A stretch of 64,000 nt of DNA. Source: Silene latifolia. Its lineage: Eukaryota > Streptophyta > Magnoliopsida > Caryophyllales > Caryophyllaceae. Location: NCBI RefSeq assembly GCF_048544455.1, contig NC_133537.1, positions 146,794,058 through 146,858,057 of the forward strand, given 5' to 3'. A program made the position numbers and the translations under genes. The stretch's first letter is position 1. The number at the start of each line of letters is the position of its first letter. Shown here piece after piece: positions 10,597 through 22,000 of this stretch. The notes beneath the pieces were generated by a model. That model was given only the letters and a program-made list of their open reading frames with translations. It was not told the DNA's origin and searched no databases.

Positions 10597-13208
10597 CTAA
10601 CTTTCACTAGATTTTCTCTTATCAGTACGTGCATAAACATCACCGGCAACCCTAACAGCCTTTTGGCTCTTACACCCTGACAATATGCCACCCTTCTTGT
10701 TCATCAACTCTTTCACAGATAACCTTGATTTCCGAGTGGGCCCCACTCTGCCACGTGTCACCGATGTTATTGTTGACCCTTGATCCTCTAAATCGGACAA
10801 AATTGAAAAATCAGCTGCTGATAGTGTCAAATTGTGACGAGTCAATAGGTTAATGTTATCACAATAAACATGCTTGATACCGTGTTTTAGTTGGACTTGT
10901 TGTAATATACCAGTTTGCACTTTTGGTTGTAATTTTAGAGCCTTAGCTTATAACTTACCAAGGTGAAGGAGGAGACGCAAAGGTAAGCCAATGGAATAAG
11001 TGCAAAGTCAAGAAAAGTAAGCTAATGGAAGATTTGATGCCTTGACATAGACAAACAAGAGCCAAAATGAAGAATTGAAAACTCGATTTCACAAGGGTCA
11101 ACTTCAAATGGATATATCTCGAGTTCTAGAGCTCGTATCGACGCAAGGCCAATTGGAGGTGAAAGCTTGTGATCTTAGCTTTCCAACGGTAGGTCACACG
11201 CCTCGTTTGTCCAAGAAATGAGAGAGATATGGCCTTCGCAAGATGCTGCTGTCAGTCTGAGTGCGCTGCAGATAATTGTCGCGCTGCTTTGCTCTGGATT
11301 TCGCAATTCTAGTTCCGTGTTTTGGGCTTTCTTAAGGGACTTAACCTAGATTCTCGTGCCTCCCTATATATATCTAGAATTTTGAGATCTAAAAGGGGGA
11401 CTCCTACTCACATCATACAACCTCCTTACCATTAAGATCTCATGCTTGGCTTTAATCTTGTAATAATTAAAACTTAATCTTTCCTTAATTCATGTTAATC
11501 TTTCTTCATTTTATGGGTTGTAAGCAAACTATGGAAGGCTAAATCCTTCCTTGCTTGATGTAATTTGATCAAAGTATCCAACTTTGGTATTGTAAGACTC
11601 TTAAACCTCTCTTAATTTATCTAATGCTCTTTTCTTGTGCTTAATTTCTTGTGTTGAGTAATTGAATGTTTGGGTTGGCCATCCTTGTATGTTATTTACT
11701 TGACTAGTGCAAATCCTAAGGAAATGGTTTAATTTAGTTGGGATTGTTGAAGCAAGTTTGTTGTTTGTTGATTTGGTTTAAAGGATTCATACAACAAATA
11801 GGAAAGTTCATGTGTTTTGCTCATTTGTATGGTTTAATCTTATGAGGAATTGATCCTAACTTCATCTTTTGGTAAATTCTTAATGCTCATGCTTGGTATC
11901 TTTTCATGGTTTAATGATTTGTTGCTTAAGCTTGAAGGGTATGTGTAGATGGTTTAATTTACATGTATCAACATCTTGAGGTGATAGTATTGGGTAGATA
12001 ATTGTGAGAGAGTAAAAAGAGTCAAGCTTTACCATTGTTGGGTTACTATGAGAGAATTACATCAAGTATTCCCCTTAATATTGAATCTTGCATACTAGTT
12101 GTTTGTGGAATTGTCTCAATAGGAAGATCTTCAATCTTTACTCATATTTCCATGTTTGTTTCCCAAAACCAATCCTTTTTCATCCATGTTTCCTACTAGT
12201 TGATCTTTGTTAATACCCATTGTTTGTGATTAGTGCCTTTTGTTAAGTTTAAATTGTCATTAGGATCTTAATTAGTAGTAGAGACCTACTTAGTAGTTAA
12301 TAGTTTACAATTCAAGTTTTTAGTCTTAAATCCCTTCTCTTGGGTTCGACCCTTACTTCCCTTTACTACTATCCTTAATAGCATAGTGTAGAGTGAGTTT
12401 GGTTTATAAATTGTTAATTTAATAGGCTAATTCTAGTATATTACGACACCTAGTTTTGCGTTATCAGCTGCACTGGCAGTAACCACACTCCATTCTATGC
12501 TAGCCTCGCTCGGTGCGAACCCTGTTGTCGGGGTTGCACTGCCATCGGATTCAGGGATTAGTTCATGGGCTATTGGGCTAGTAGTGCAGGAGACACACTC
12601 AATCTCGAACAAGTCGAGCTGGCAGTACTGTCCTTGCAGGTCCCACTAGGAGGTCCTGATCGACCTGATGTGTTTATTTGTTCCACAGATGATCTAGGAA
12701 TAGCATCCCAGGACACCATGTTGACTGATGTCAACGGGTCTGACGTCCGGGTTGCAAACGTGTCGGACTGCAAACGTGTCGTTTCTAATCCATTCTGAAA
12801 CGGATTATGTTCTATTATATCAACAGATTTCCTGTTACAACAATAATAGCATGACAAAAAAGACGATTTCTTTTCTCGGGTTGTATTATTACTACTATTA
12901 CAGGGAGTTTTCCGCACAGGTCTTAATAATAATACACTTTGACTATTCATACTCGACCCTGATTGTAATTTTAATTTCGAGAGGTCTATCATAGGCTTAT
13001 CAGTCGGATTTTTTGTGACCCTTATGTTACTTTCCTGATCTATACCGCCACTGAAGTACTTATCTGCACTAAAAACGTCAATCTCGCCATCATTCAGCTT
13101 CTTCGGCCTAGAGTTATATTTGAGGTCAAGGGTATGAAGGCTGGTAATGTTGGTTTCGGAGAGACAAGAAGGTGGTAAGCTAGTAGTTGAAGATGATTTT
13201 GATGCCAT
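10597..13208 (-). pseudogene. PHYTOCHROME KINASE SUBSTRATE (PKS) family gene, disrupted
   Basis: PKS proteins are plant-specific, plasma-membrane-associated factors that bind phytochromes and phototropins and act in phototropism and leaf positioning. The N-terminal part starts at 13208 and shows GEIDVFSADKYFSGGID, SGSSMNSQSVLLLR, FLSCYYCCNRKSVDI and SWDAIPR, which fit the family. Near 12616 one base seems to be missing: the 212-codon frame stops at 12570, while the shifted frame continues with DLFEIE, APSEASIEWSVVTASAAD. There a 1648-bp insertion (10819-12466) begins. On the far side the frame resumes with AADFSILSDL, ILSGCKSQKAVRVAGDVY and a stop at 10597-10599. Removing the insertion and one 5-bp duplication restores TASAADFSI exactly. 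PKS genes are usually intronless, matching this layout. The insertion alone should abolish the full protein; the frameshift could be a sequencing error. The paralogue is not assigned. Confidence 0.85.
10819..12466 (+). mobile_element. Solo LTR inserted in the PKS coding region
   Basis: Begins TGATAGTGTC and ends TTGCGTTATCA, giving TG...CA ends with inverted TGATA/TATCA. It is flanked by 5-bp duplications GCTGC at 10814-10818 and 12467-12471. A TATA-like run (CTATATATATCTAGA) near 11367 suggests a plus-oriented LTR promoter. No primer site, purine tract or coding region is present, so this is best read as a solo LTR left by LTR-LTR recombination of an unidentified family. A 9-bp repeat ATCAGCTGC overlaps the borders and could mimic a MULE duplication, but the ends lack MULE inverted repeats. 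Confidence 0.75.
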
Positions 13209-14323
13209 GTATGTACAAAATTAGTGTTTGATTTAGCAAGGGCAGGAAGATAGAGGATTTAGGTGGTAAATAATGACCCTGCAAAAGGTGTTTTATGTGT
13301 TCGTCTCTAGTTACGTGTACTTATAGATATGAGTGTATGAGTAATACCTTAGGAGGGCCTGTTTTGGCTAGAAATGTAATCAAAATGATCTTCTCATGGA
13401 AATTTGACAGGTGATTTACAATCAGAAGAAGACTTTTGACATATCCTCTCAGTATTTTGTTTTATGTACATAGGGATGTTGAGATGTTTCTGTTGCAGGA
13501 AATGACATGAGGTACAAACAAGTGGACACTCAGACACATGCATTTCATGACTTTGTTCCATGCTAATCCTTTGCTGCTACAACATAGCAAGTACGGAGTA
13601 TATGACAAATAAGGGTGTGGGAGGGGGGCTCACAGTCACAGGAGTAGAAGAAAAACTGAGGACAAGGAGGGAGACCCTCATCCTTGCTACAGTTCTATAT
13701 CGACCAAGGTTGTATCAAGAAAGCTTGTCAAGAGGAAAACGAACATTAAATGCAGAATGTCGCATTGCAAAGCTTCCGATTGACCATGACTTCATGAGCT
13801 ATTTCTACGGTTTTCCCTCATTATTTTTGTGGTTCCGATTCTCTATGCCATTCACTTGAGATACATAATCCTAGTTCCGAGCGTTGCATGAAAGCATATT
13901 TGCGTTTATTTCCGATATTAACTCTCAACAACCATCTCATTTAGAAGATCTACATTTTACAAGAGGACCTGCTCTCACTGTACCGGTGCATTTGAATTTT
14001 TAGACTTTAGTCCACGATTACAATCTGATACCGTAATTCGCTTAATTAAGTGACAGCGTAATTAGCTGAAGTAAACTGACTAGCTAGCATCGTGTACCTG
14101 TAAAATGTACTCTAAATTGTAACCTATGTTACTCCGACACTTTAATTACCTGTCGTGTCACGACACCTCAACACTTCAATTCAGACCACAAAATAGAAAC
14201 TTCACCCAAAATAGCCATGTCTGACACTCCGACACGTGTCGTGTCTGAAAGTCGGAGTAATACAGATTGTAACAACAATCACAGACAAACTACGGAGTTC
14301 TGTACAACCCTATCTCTTGATGC
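13209..14323. other. PKS upstream region and intergenic DNA
   Basis: Presumed promoter and 5' UTR of the minus-strand PKS gene. An imperfect inverted sequence around ACACGTGT (G-box-like) occurs near 14230. The 99-codon frame at 13560-13859 shows no motif. Confidence 0.4.
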
Positions 14324-14735
14324 TATGGTGTATGGCAATCGAGTCAGTCGGGTCGGGTCAGGTCATATCGGGTCAGCATACCCTTTCGGATCGAGTCGGG
14401 TCGTTATCAGGTGGGGCCATTTCGGCTCAATTGCTATGTCGGTTCGGGTCGGTTTTGGGTCGGGTCATTATCGGGTCTAGTAACATTACCGCATTACTAC
14501 AATATCTCACCATTAAGTTAAGTTGTTTACCATTGTTTTGGTTTAGTTACCTTGTTATTAAGTCCAGCGTATCAAGGTAAACACTAAATCGCTTTTGTTT
14601 TGATCATTATTAAGTTTAATAATTATCCGGGATCAATCGGGTCAGTGATCATGGGGTTGTAGCGGATGTCGGTCACAAGCAGGTCAGGTCAGTTTCGGGA
14701 TCTATCGGACGGAGACTGTATGTTCGCCATTGGGG
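14324..14735 (+). mobile_element. Degenerate hAT-type MITE, copy A (GGGTC-rich)
   Basis: Blocks such as CAGTCGGGTCGGGTC, CATATCGGGT, CCCTTTCGG and the AT-rich core (ACCATTAAGTT, TTATTAAGT) align in order with the reverse complement of 14969-15486. The ends are eroded and no target duplication was found, so borders are approximate. Confidence 0.55.
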
Positions 14736-14968
14736 TTAATGGTAATGTTGTCAGTTGTTGAGCCAGGAAAAAAAATGTAGGCAGAAATTCAAAGTAAAAT
14801 TACACGAGATTTACAGCGTATGCCAGTCTAACAAGTTTGACAAGCTTGGCTACATGCCTATATAATTAAGGATGAATCTTACATAATCGTCATGGCTGTA
14901 CGTTCAAAGTAAAATGGACTCATGGTTGTACGTTCAAAAAAGTACACAAATTGGCAATCTCTCATATG

Positions 14969-15486
14969 TAGAGCTGGCAAGTATGACCCGACCCGAATCC
15001 GAGCAAACTCGACCCGAGAATATTGCAACCCGAAACCGAAACCGACCCGACCCGATGATGACCCGTAACCCGACCCGATACTGACCCGATTATTGATGAA
15101 CCAACAATTATTAAGCTTAATATTGATCAAAGAAAGTGATTTTGTAATTAGATTGTTATGTTTGACTTAATAATGAAGTAATTAAACCAAATAATGCTTA
15201 AAAACTAAATTTAATGGTCAAAAATTGAAGTAATGTGATAAAGTAACCGGACCCGATAATGACCTGACCCAAACCCGACACATCATTTGACCCGAAATGA
15301 CCCGACCCGATAATGACCTGACCCAAACCCGAGCCGACCCGATACATCATTTGACCCGAAATGACCCGACCTGATAATGACCTGAACCCGACCTGATTCG
15401 ACCCGAAAGGGTTGGCTAACCCGATATGACCCGAACCTGCTTGACCCGACCCAAACCCGACCCGACTGACCCGATTGTCACCTCTA
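14969..15486 (-). mobile_element. hAT-type MITE, copy B, intact ends
   Basis: A 518-bp element flanked by the 8-bp duplication CTCATATG (14961-14968 and 15487-15494). Its terminal inverted repeats are TAGAGCTGGCAA and TTGTCACCTCTA (two mismatches). Both ends are packed with GGGTC/GACCC units around an AT-rich core. An 8-bp duplication and TAGRG-type ends fit hAT elements. Open frames across it are products of the GGGTC repeats. Confidence 0.85.
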
Positions 15487-15771
15487 CTCATATGTATATA
15501 TTTAACCTAGGAAAAAAAAAGGTTCATTTAAATGGTAGTGATAAAAATAAAAATAAACAGAGTAAAACCAGAAACAAATGGAAGTGTTAGGAATTAAGCA
15601 ATTAGGCGGTGACCAACAGCGTAATGATGCTACTAATTACCTTCTTCAGTCCCCAAAAAACCTACTACATAGACTACAGCTTAAGCTAAAAGAAATAAAG
15701 TAAACACGCATTTAAAACTGGTCAAATCGAGCAGAACCATCGGGATCAGATTTTTTTTTTTTTTTTTGAGC

Positions 15772-15933
15772 AGTCATTGTGAGGTTGTAGTGTTACCTTC
15801 ATGTGTCCAGTATTGCTTCACGGTAACAAGTATCTTCTCCGGAACCAATGGAAGTCATTGTAAGGTTGTTGTGTTACCTTCGACTGTCCAGTACTGCTTC
15901 ACGGCAACAAGTATCTTCTCCGGAACCAAAGGA
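15772..15933 (-). repeat. 81-bp tandem duplication of the 3' end of the PMT2-like gene
   Basis: Two 81-bp units, 15772-15852 and 15853-15933, match at most positions. The upper unit encodes the last codons of the gene ([14 protein letters not shown]... to the stop); the lower one repeats them as [14 protein letters not shown]... followed by its own stop. The period is a multiple of three, so the second tail is in frame behind the first stop. A run of about 17 T on the plus strand (15751-15767) lies just beyond. Confidence 0.85.
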
Positions 15934-16086
15934 CCATCCTCATGATCCACCATTCTTGTGTCCCACCTCATCCCGGCTACTGTCTTTTTCACTTTCACCA
16001 ACACATCTACTTCATCACAAATTATGACTGCCCCTTCTGGACGCAAGATACGGTCCATTTCGAGAAGAATGCCTTCTAAGTTACAT
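15855..16086 (-). CDS. PMT2: PMT2-like coding exon 6 (last)
   Basis: 232 bp from [18 protein letters not shown] to GNTTTLQ and a TGA at 15855-15857. The acceptor is CGACCAG. The residue after EGAVII is Cys, where I recall Arg in other members. Confidence 0.88.
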
Positions 16087-19000
16087 CTGGTCGCATGATA
16101 TAACTCAAACAATCAACCAAATTTCACTTACTATATTATATTTAGTTTTCAATTTTTCAGGACTCGTTTAGATTGGCCCAGCACCATTTACGACAATTAC
16201 ATTTGTCAAAAGGGTTGGATTTAAGTAGAATCCAAATATGGATCTGGTCTGTACAAGTTCCGGTTAAGTTAGGGTCAAAAATACATTCCCGCATCTTTTT
16301 TTCTTACCATTTCTATTGTACATTTTTTTTAGTACTGTTTCTCATATGAAATCATATACTCCTTCCTATTTCCTTATATCTTCCCCTTTCTTTTGGGCAC
16401 AAAAATTAAGAAAGGGGAAGAAAGAAGGAATAAAGTAGAATAAAGTATTGTAAGTTGTGAAATTTATAGGTGAGAGAAAATAATAAAGAATGAATGATGA
16501 ATAAAGAATAGATAAAGTAATGAGAGTTGTTGATTTTTTAGGAAAGAGAAATTAATAAAAAATGAATGAAACTTACCAAAAAAGGAAAGAGGGAAGATAA
16601 TCAAACTTATATGAAAAAGAAAAGAGGCAAGATAATAGGAAATTGGAGGGAGTACTACATTTTACATTTTACATATACATGGCCTAATAGTCTTAAATTT
16701 AACAAGGTACTATAATAAAATTGTTCTCCCTAAAATCACGGGGAGGACTAAGTTATAATATTTTTTACACATTTTGCATATTTATATCTAATAATCTACA
16801 TAGTATAAAGGGTTATTTGATGAGAATAATCCAAACTATGTCCACTCTTCTCATATTAATCTACACTACCGTTTAAGTGAGAAAAATCTGAATTACGCGC
16901 TCATTTATCTTTCACTGAACTCGGCCTAATTTTTACCTATAACAACAGGTAAGGCTTCAGGTCATAAGTAGTGGCCCCATTTTTTGTTCATCTTCCACTT
17001 TCCCCAAATTAAAAATATAACCCAGAAAATTATTGATGATGTTACTACATGTGATTCAGCTTCTTCCTCGTATTAATAACATTATGGTGAACAAGACAAG
17101 CATGAAACATTGTCACAAATCACCAACTAATCAAATCACTTAATTAAACACGGTCAAAACCACCATCTCTCCACCATCATCAGCAGAATCAACTGATCAA
17201 GCACCTCATCTGCCTCTACAACGGCACCACCATCCGGGGACGACTGAACCAAGCCATATGCATCACCGCCATAACTATCTTTTCATCACAAATTCGAAAT
17301 TACTTTGTCTTGTTTTCCGAAGGAAGACCAATTAACCAAATGAAAAGTAACCCCAGCTATAAAATAAGGATACTTCTTGAAAAAATCAATCATATCCAAA
17401 ATTCTTTCAAGGCTTGATTTTTTTTACACACTTGTAAAGATGGGTCTGTAATTTGTAAAGCTAAGGAGGATTAACTTCAAGAAGACAGAAATCCCAATTA
17501 AAATAGGGAAAAAAATGTTGAGTTTTAGATAGGTTACATAATGTAGAAATGACGAAAATTAATTATTAATTTCAAGATTTGAAGAGGTAGAAAGTGAGTT
17601 TTGAAGGGATTTCGATGATATTTGTTATTCTAATTTGATTTTAAGCCTGACATTTAGATGAATTTTGATGAGATTTGTTTGTAATTTGAAGGGGATTTCA
17701 TTTTTGAAGAATGTTGGTTAACGTGAGATTTGAAGAGTGATAGAGAAGTTAAAGTAGGTGAAGGGGAGGATTTTAAGTAACACAAATTCTTGTTTGTGAC
17801 GGCACATATCCGTCACTCTTGAGTGACGGATACCATTTTACCTCATAAAGTATCCACTTTTTCTCTCTCTGCAACACTATTCATGTGGTCCCCTTTCTCC
17901 ACTAACCCATTTTGTTACCATTTTAACTCACAAAATATCCGCCAAAAATGGTAACCCGTCACAAGGGAGACCAATTGTTTAAGTAATTAGGGGTTTATTG
18001 ATTTTAAGTTTTTTTTCTTTTTTTTTTAAGTGTGACTTGACCAACAGGTATCCAATTATCCAGTGTATTGTGAGATAAATGAGTGCGTAGTTTAGATTTT
18101 TCTCAGTTAAACATTAGTATGAATTAATATGAGAAGGGAGGTCATAGTTTGGATTATTCCCATCAAATAACTCTAGTATAAAAGCCAAATTTTTTGTAGA
18201 ACTGTGATTGGCTACTGATTTTAGGGGTAAAAAAGTGATTTTTTAATGTGGGGCTTACCCGTGATTTTAACAACAATTATGTATTATATTCAAATGATGT
18301 TTATAATCTTTATATAAAAACTTATAAATTTCATTTGCCAAAAAAGTATTATAAAAAAATTATGAAAATTATATTATAATAGATTCATGGTAAAAGAAAT
18401 GCTGGCATTAGAATATAGTATCACATTATTTGCATATATTTTTAATTATGATAAAAAAATTAAAAATAAACGTACGAATATTAATAAATATTACTCCCTC
18501 CATTTAAGACCAAATACAACATTTTCATTTACACACTTGCCAGGACACAAGTTATAACGTAAATATCTTTAAGTTTACATTATAAAAAATTTAAAAATTT
18601 GATATTCTCATTATACTTTATAGGTGAATCAAATAAGATCTCACATAACCGTATTTTGTCTTACATATTGCAAGGAATCGTAAAGATTCTATTTGTTCAT
18701 GAATGGTGTAAAAAAAAAAATGTTGTATTTGGTCTTGAATCGAGGGAGTATAGTATTTACTCATTATTATTAACACGGGTTATATGTCGAATTATGTGCA
18801 GAAAAAATGGTGTATTTCTTAGTAAGTTATTTGTCCCACATTGAAAAATATGTTGGTGTGGTGAATATATTACGTATAAATAATAGAATTGTCTCACATC
18901 GAAAGTTTAGCATAAAATGGGTGATCATATGATTATAAATAGAACGCTTCCTTAGAACCTAAATACCAACCCAAAACCTTCTGAGTCTCTTAAGCATTAT

Positions 19001-22000
19001 CTTGGAGAGCTCATAAGAGTTTATATCATTATCTCCACTGTATGATATATATATTTTTTATATTATATCCAAGTGATGTTTATAATTTTTATATAAAAAC
19101 TTATACATCTTATTTAGCAAAAAAGTAACATAATTTTTTTTTTTGAAAAATTATACAATTAGATTCGTGGTAAATAAATGATAGCATTAGAATATAGTAT
19201 CATATTATTTGCACATATTTTAATTATGATAAGAAGTTAAAAAAATGTACTATACAAATATTAATAAATAATATAGTATTTGCTTAGTATTATTAAACTG
19301 GGTTAGATATCGAATTAGGTGCTAAAAAGATAGTGTATTTCTAAGTATATTGTTTGTCCCACATTGAAAAATAATGTAGGTGTGGTAAATATACTACATA
19401 TAAATAGTTAAATTGTCCCACATTAGAAGATTATCATGAGGTGAGGTATCACATGATTATAAATAGGAGTCATATTTGAAACTTAGGGGTATCAACCCAA
19501 AATCTTTTTAATCGCTTAAATATTATCTTAGAGAGTTCTTAAAAGAGTTTGTATTAACGGCAAATCTTAGTTACAACAATACCATACAAATGATAATCAC
19601 GTAGATATTTATAAAAGCGATTATATATTACTATATTAGTGATATTATATTGTTTATTTTAAGACAATCGATAGTATAATAACTTTATTTAAGACAAAAT
19701 CATAATTAAAAAATAAAATGGGTGCTAAATATACATAAATTGGTTATTAATGTGTCATATATAATGATAATCTCTGCACTTAAATAGAAAATTTATGAAT
19801 TATAATACAATCAAGTGTTGCATAAAAAGATCTTGAATCCACAAACAAATCAATAATAAGCTTTTTTTACTTTGATAAATAGTAGAATTAAATCTTTTTA
19901 ACAATATAGGTAATTATTATGCCTCATTACATTTGAGTAACTAAAACACATCATAATTTTTAACCATTAATCAAAATTGCACCAGAAAAAAAAAATATCT
20001 TGCATTTGTTTATACATTTTATTGCTCCCTCAATTACATCTTAAAAGTCGTCTTAAGAAAAAAAATGTAATTTAAATCATATCATTTGAACATATTTTAA
20101 TTATGACAAAAAAATGAAAAAAAAAAACGTACGAATATAAATAGATAGTATAGTATTTTCTCATTATTAAATCGGGTTGGATATCGAAATAGGTGCAAAA
20201 AAGATGATGTACTTTTTCGTGTGTTATTTGTCCCACATTGAAAAAAAATTTAGGTGTGGTAAATATACTACATATAAATAGTTGAATTGTTCCACATCAG
20301 AAAATTATCATAAGGCGGGTGGGGTGGTCCTAAAAATTAATTTAGGAAAGTATCATAAATAATATTTTTTTATGTAAAAAATAAAGTGAAGAATCTTTTA
20401 ATTATTATAATATTTATTTCCTATATTATATTCAAGTGATGTTTCTAATTTTTATATAAAAACTTTTACATTTCATTTGGCAAAAAAATATCGTTAAGAA
20501 AATTATGAAAATAACATAATTTGATTCGTGGTAAAAATGCTACCATTAGCGTATAGATTTCATATAATTTGTACATATATAAAATTGTGTACTTCTTAGT
20601 ATGTAGGATTATATAAAAATAATAGAATTGTCCCACATTGAAAGATTAACATAAAATGTGATGGTCTTATGATTATAAATATGAGGCATCCTTGGAACTT
20701 AGAGGTATCAACCCAACATCTTTTGCGTCTCTTAAATGAGATGTTTTGACTTTTGATTTTTTTGTTACTAAGTTAATTACCCCGTTGCAACGCAGGCATC
20801 CAAACTAGGTATTATATGTTAGTTTATTAAATAAAATATGGATTTAGGAGTTAGATGATGAAGTGTTTGTGTAATAGATAACAAAAGAAAAAGGCGTCAC
20901 AAGTCATAGGAGTAATGGCGTTATGATGGAAGTTGTCAAATACTCCCTCCATACCACACCAATGGTAACATTGAGAATCTTGACACTATTCATGATCGTA
21001 GAGAATCTTTGATATTATTCTTAATCTATAAAACAAAATATAGTCATGTGAGATCTTGTTTGATTTATCGTCATGAATGCTATAAGAATATCAATTTTTT
21101 ATAATTTTTAATATTGTGAAACTAAAGATATTCACATTGCAAAACGTGTCTCGACAAGTGTGAAAAAGTCAATGTTACCATTGGTGTGGTATGGAGGGAG
21201 TACTATTCTGGGAAAGAAAAAGGTGAACACAGGAGTACCATTAGTAGAAACTTAAAATTAGGGGTACCATGTGTAATCTATCAAAGTTCAAGGTTACCAT
21301 GAGAAATTTTCCAATATTATAATGATATAGTTAATTAAATTTTCAATTAAAAGAGAGAGATATCCGTACCAATAAAACAATAAATGGGGTATTATTTTTT
21401 AATTGTTATTTTATTGTCACGCCATCAAACTTAACGTCCATTTAACAGCCTTTACATTAGAGGGTACCACTGGCAAAAAAATGAAACCTCAAGGGTATCA
21501 TAGGCAGATTCTTAAAAGTAAGGGTAACATGGAAAATCTGACAAAATTAAGAGGTACCACAGGAAATTTCCGTATCTCATTTATGATAAAAAAAAATTGA
21601 AGAAAAACAACGTACAAATATTAATGGAGAATACTTGATCATATTATTAAATTTAAATATAACTATTAGATATAATGAGTAGCAATTGTCCGTATTCGTT
21701 ATTCGGGATCTGGTTGGATGTTGAACTAAGTGCAAAAAAAGATGGTGTAATTCTGAGTATGTTATTTGTCCCACATTGAAAAACAATGCAGGTTTGATGA
21801 ATATATACTACGTATAAATAGTAGAATTATCCCACATAAGAAAAATCATCCAAGTTTTGTGAATATATTACTTATAAATAGTAGAATTGTCCCACATCGA
21901 AAGATTAGTATAAGGGGGTGATTATATAATTATAAATAAGAGTTAACCCACGTATATATTAATCTTTTATTTTTTTTGAAAGAGATATTTTAATAATATG

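Larger units (their letters stand above)
18174..20808 (+). mobile_element. Helitron-like composite repeat, copy I, with snRNA-type promoter units
   Basis: Four related units each contain a GTCCCACATTG or GTCTCACATCG-like box, a TATAAATA box about 32 bp on, and a shared downstream stretch (TACCAACCCAAAACCTT, GAGTCTCTTAA). The right end has a GTTGCAAC-centred inverted sequence and then CATCCAAACTAG, like the hairpin and CTAG end of a Helitron. The left end may start upstream of the MULE, near TCTAATAATCTAC at about 16787. No Rep/helicase gene is present. The family is repeated in reverse at 40.6-61.2 kb. Helitron assignment is tentative. Confidence 0.5.

Noticed and set aside
10810..12471. MULE insertion in the PKS gene because of a 9-bp repeat ATCAGCTGC
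   Set aside because: The ends are TG...CA with a 5-bp duplication GCTGC and lack MULE inverted repeats; the extra 4 bases match by chance between element end and target.
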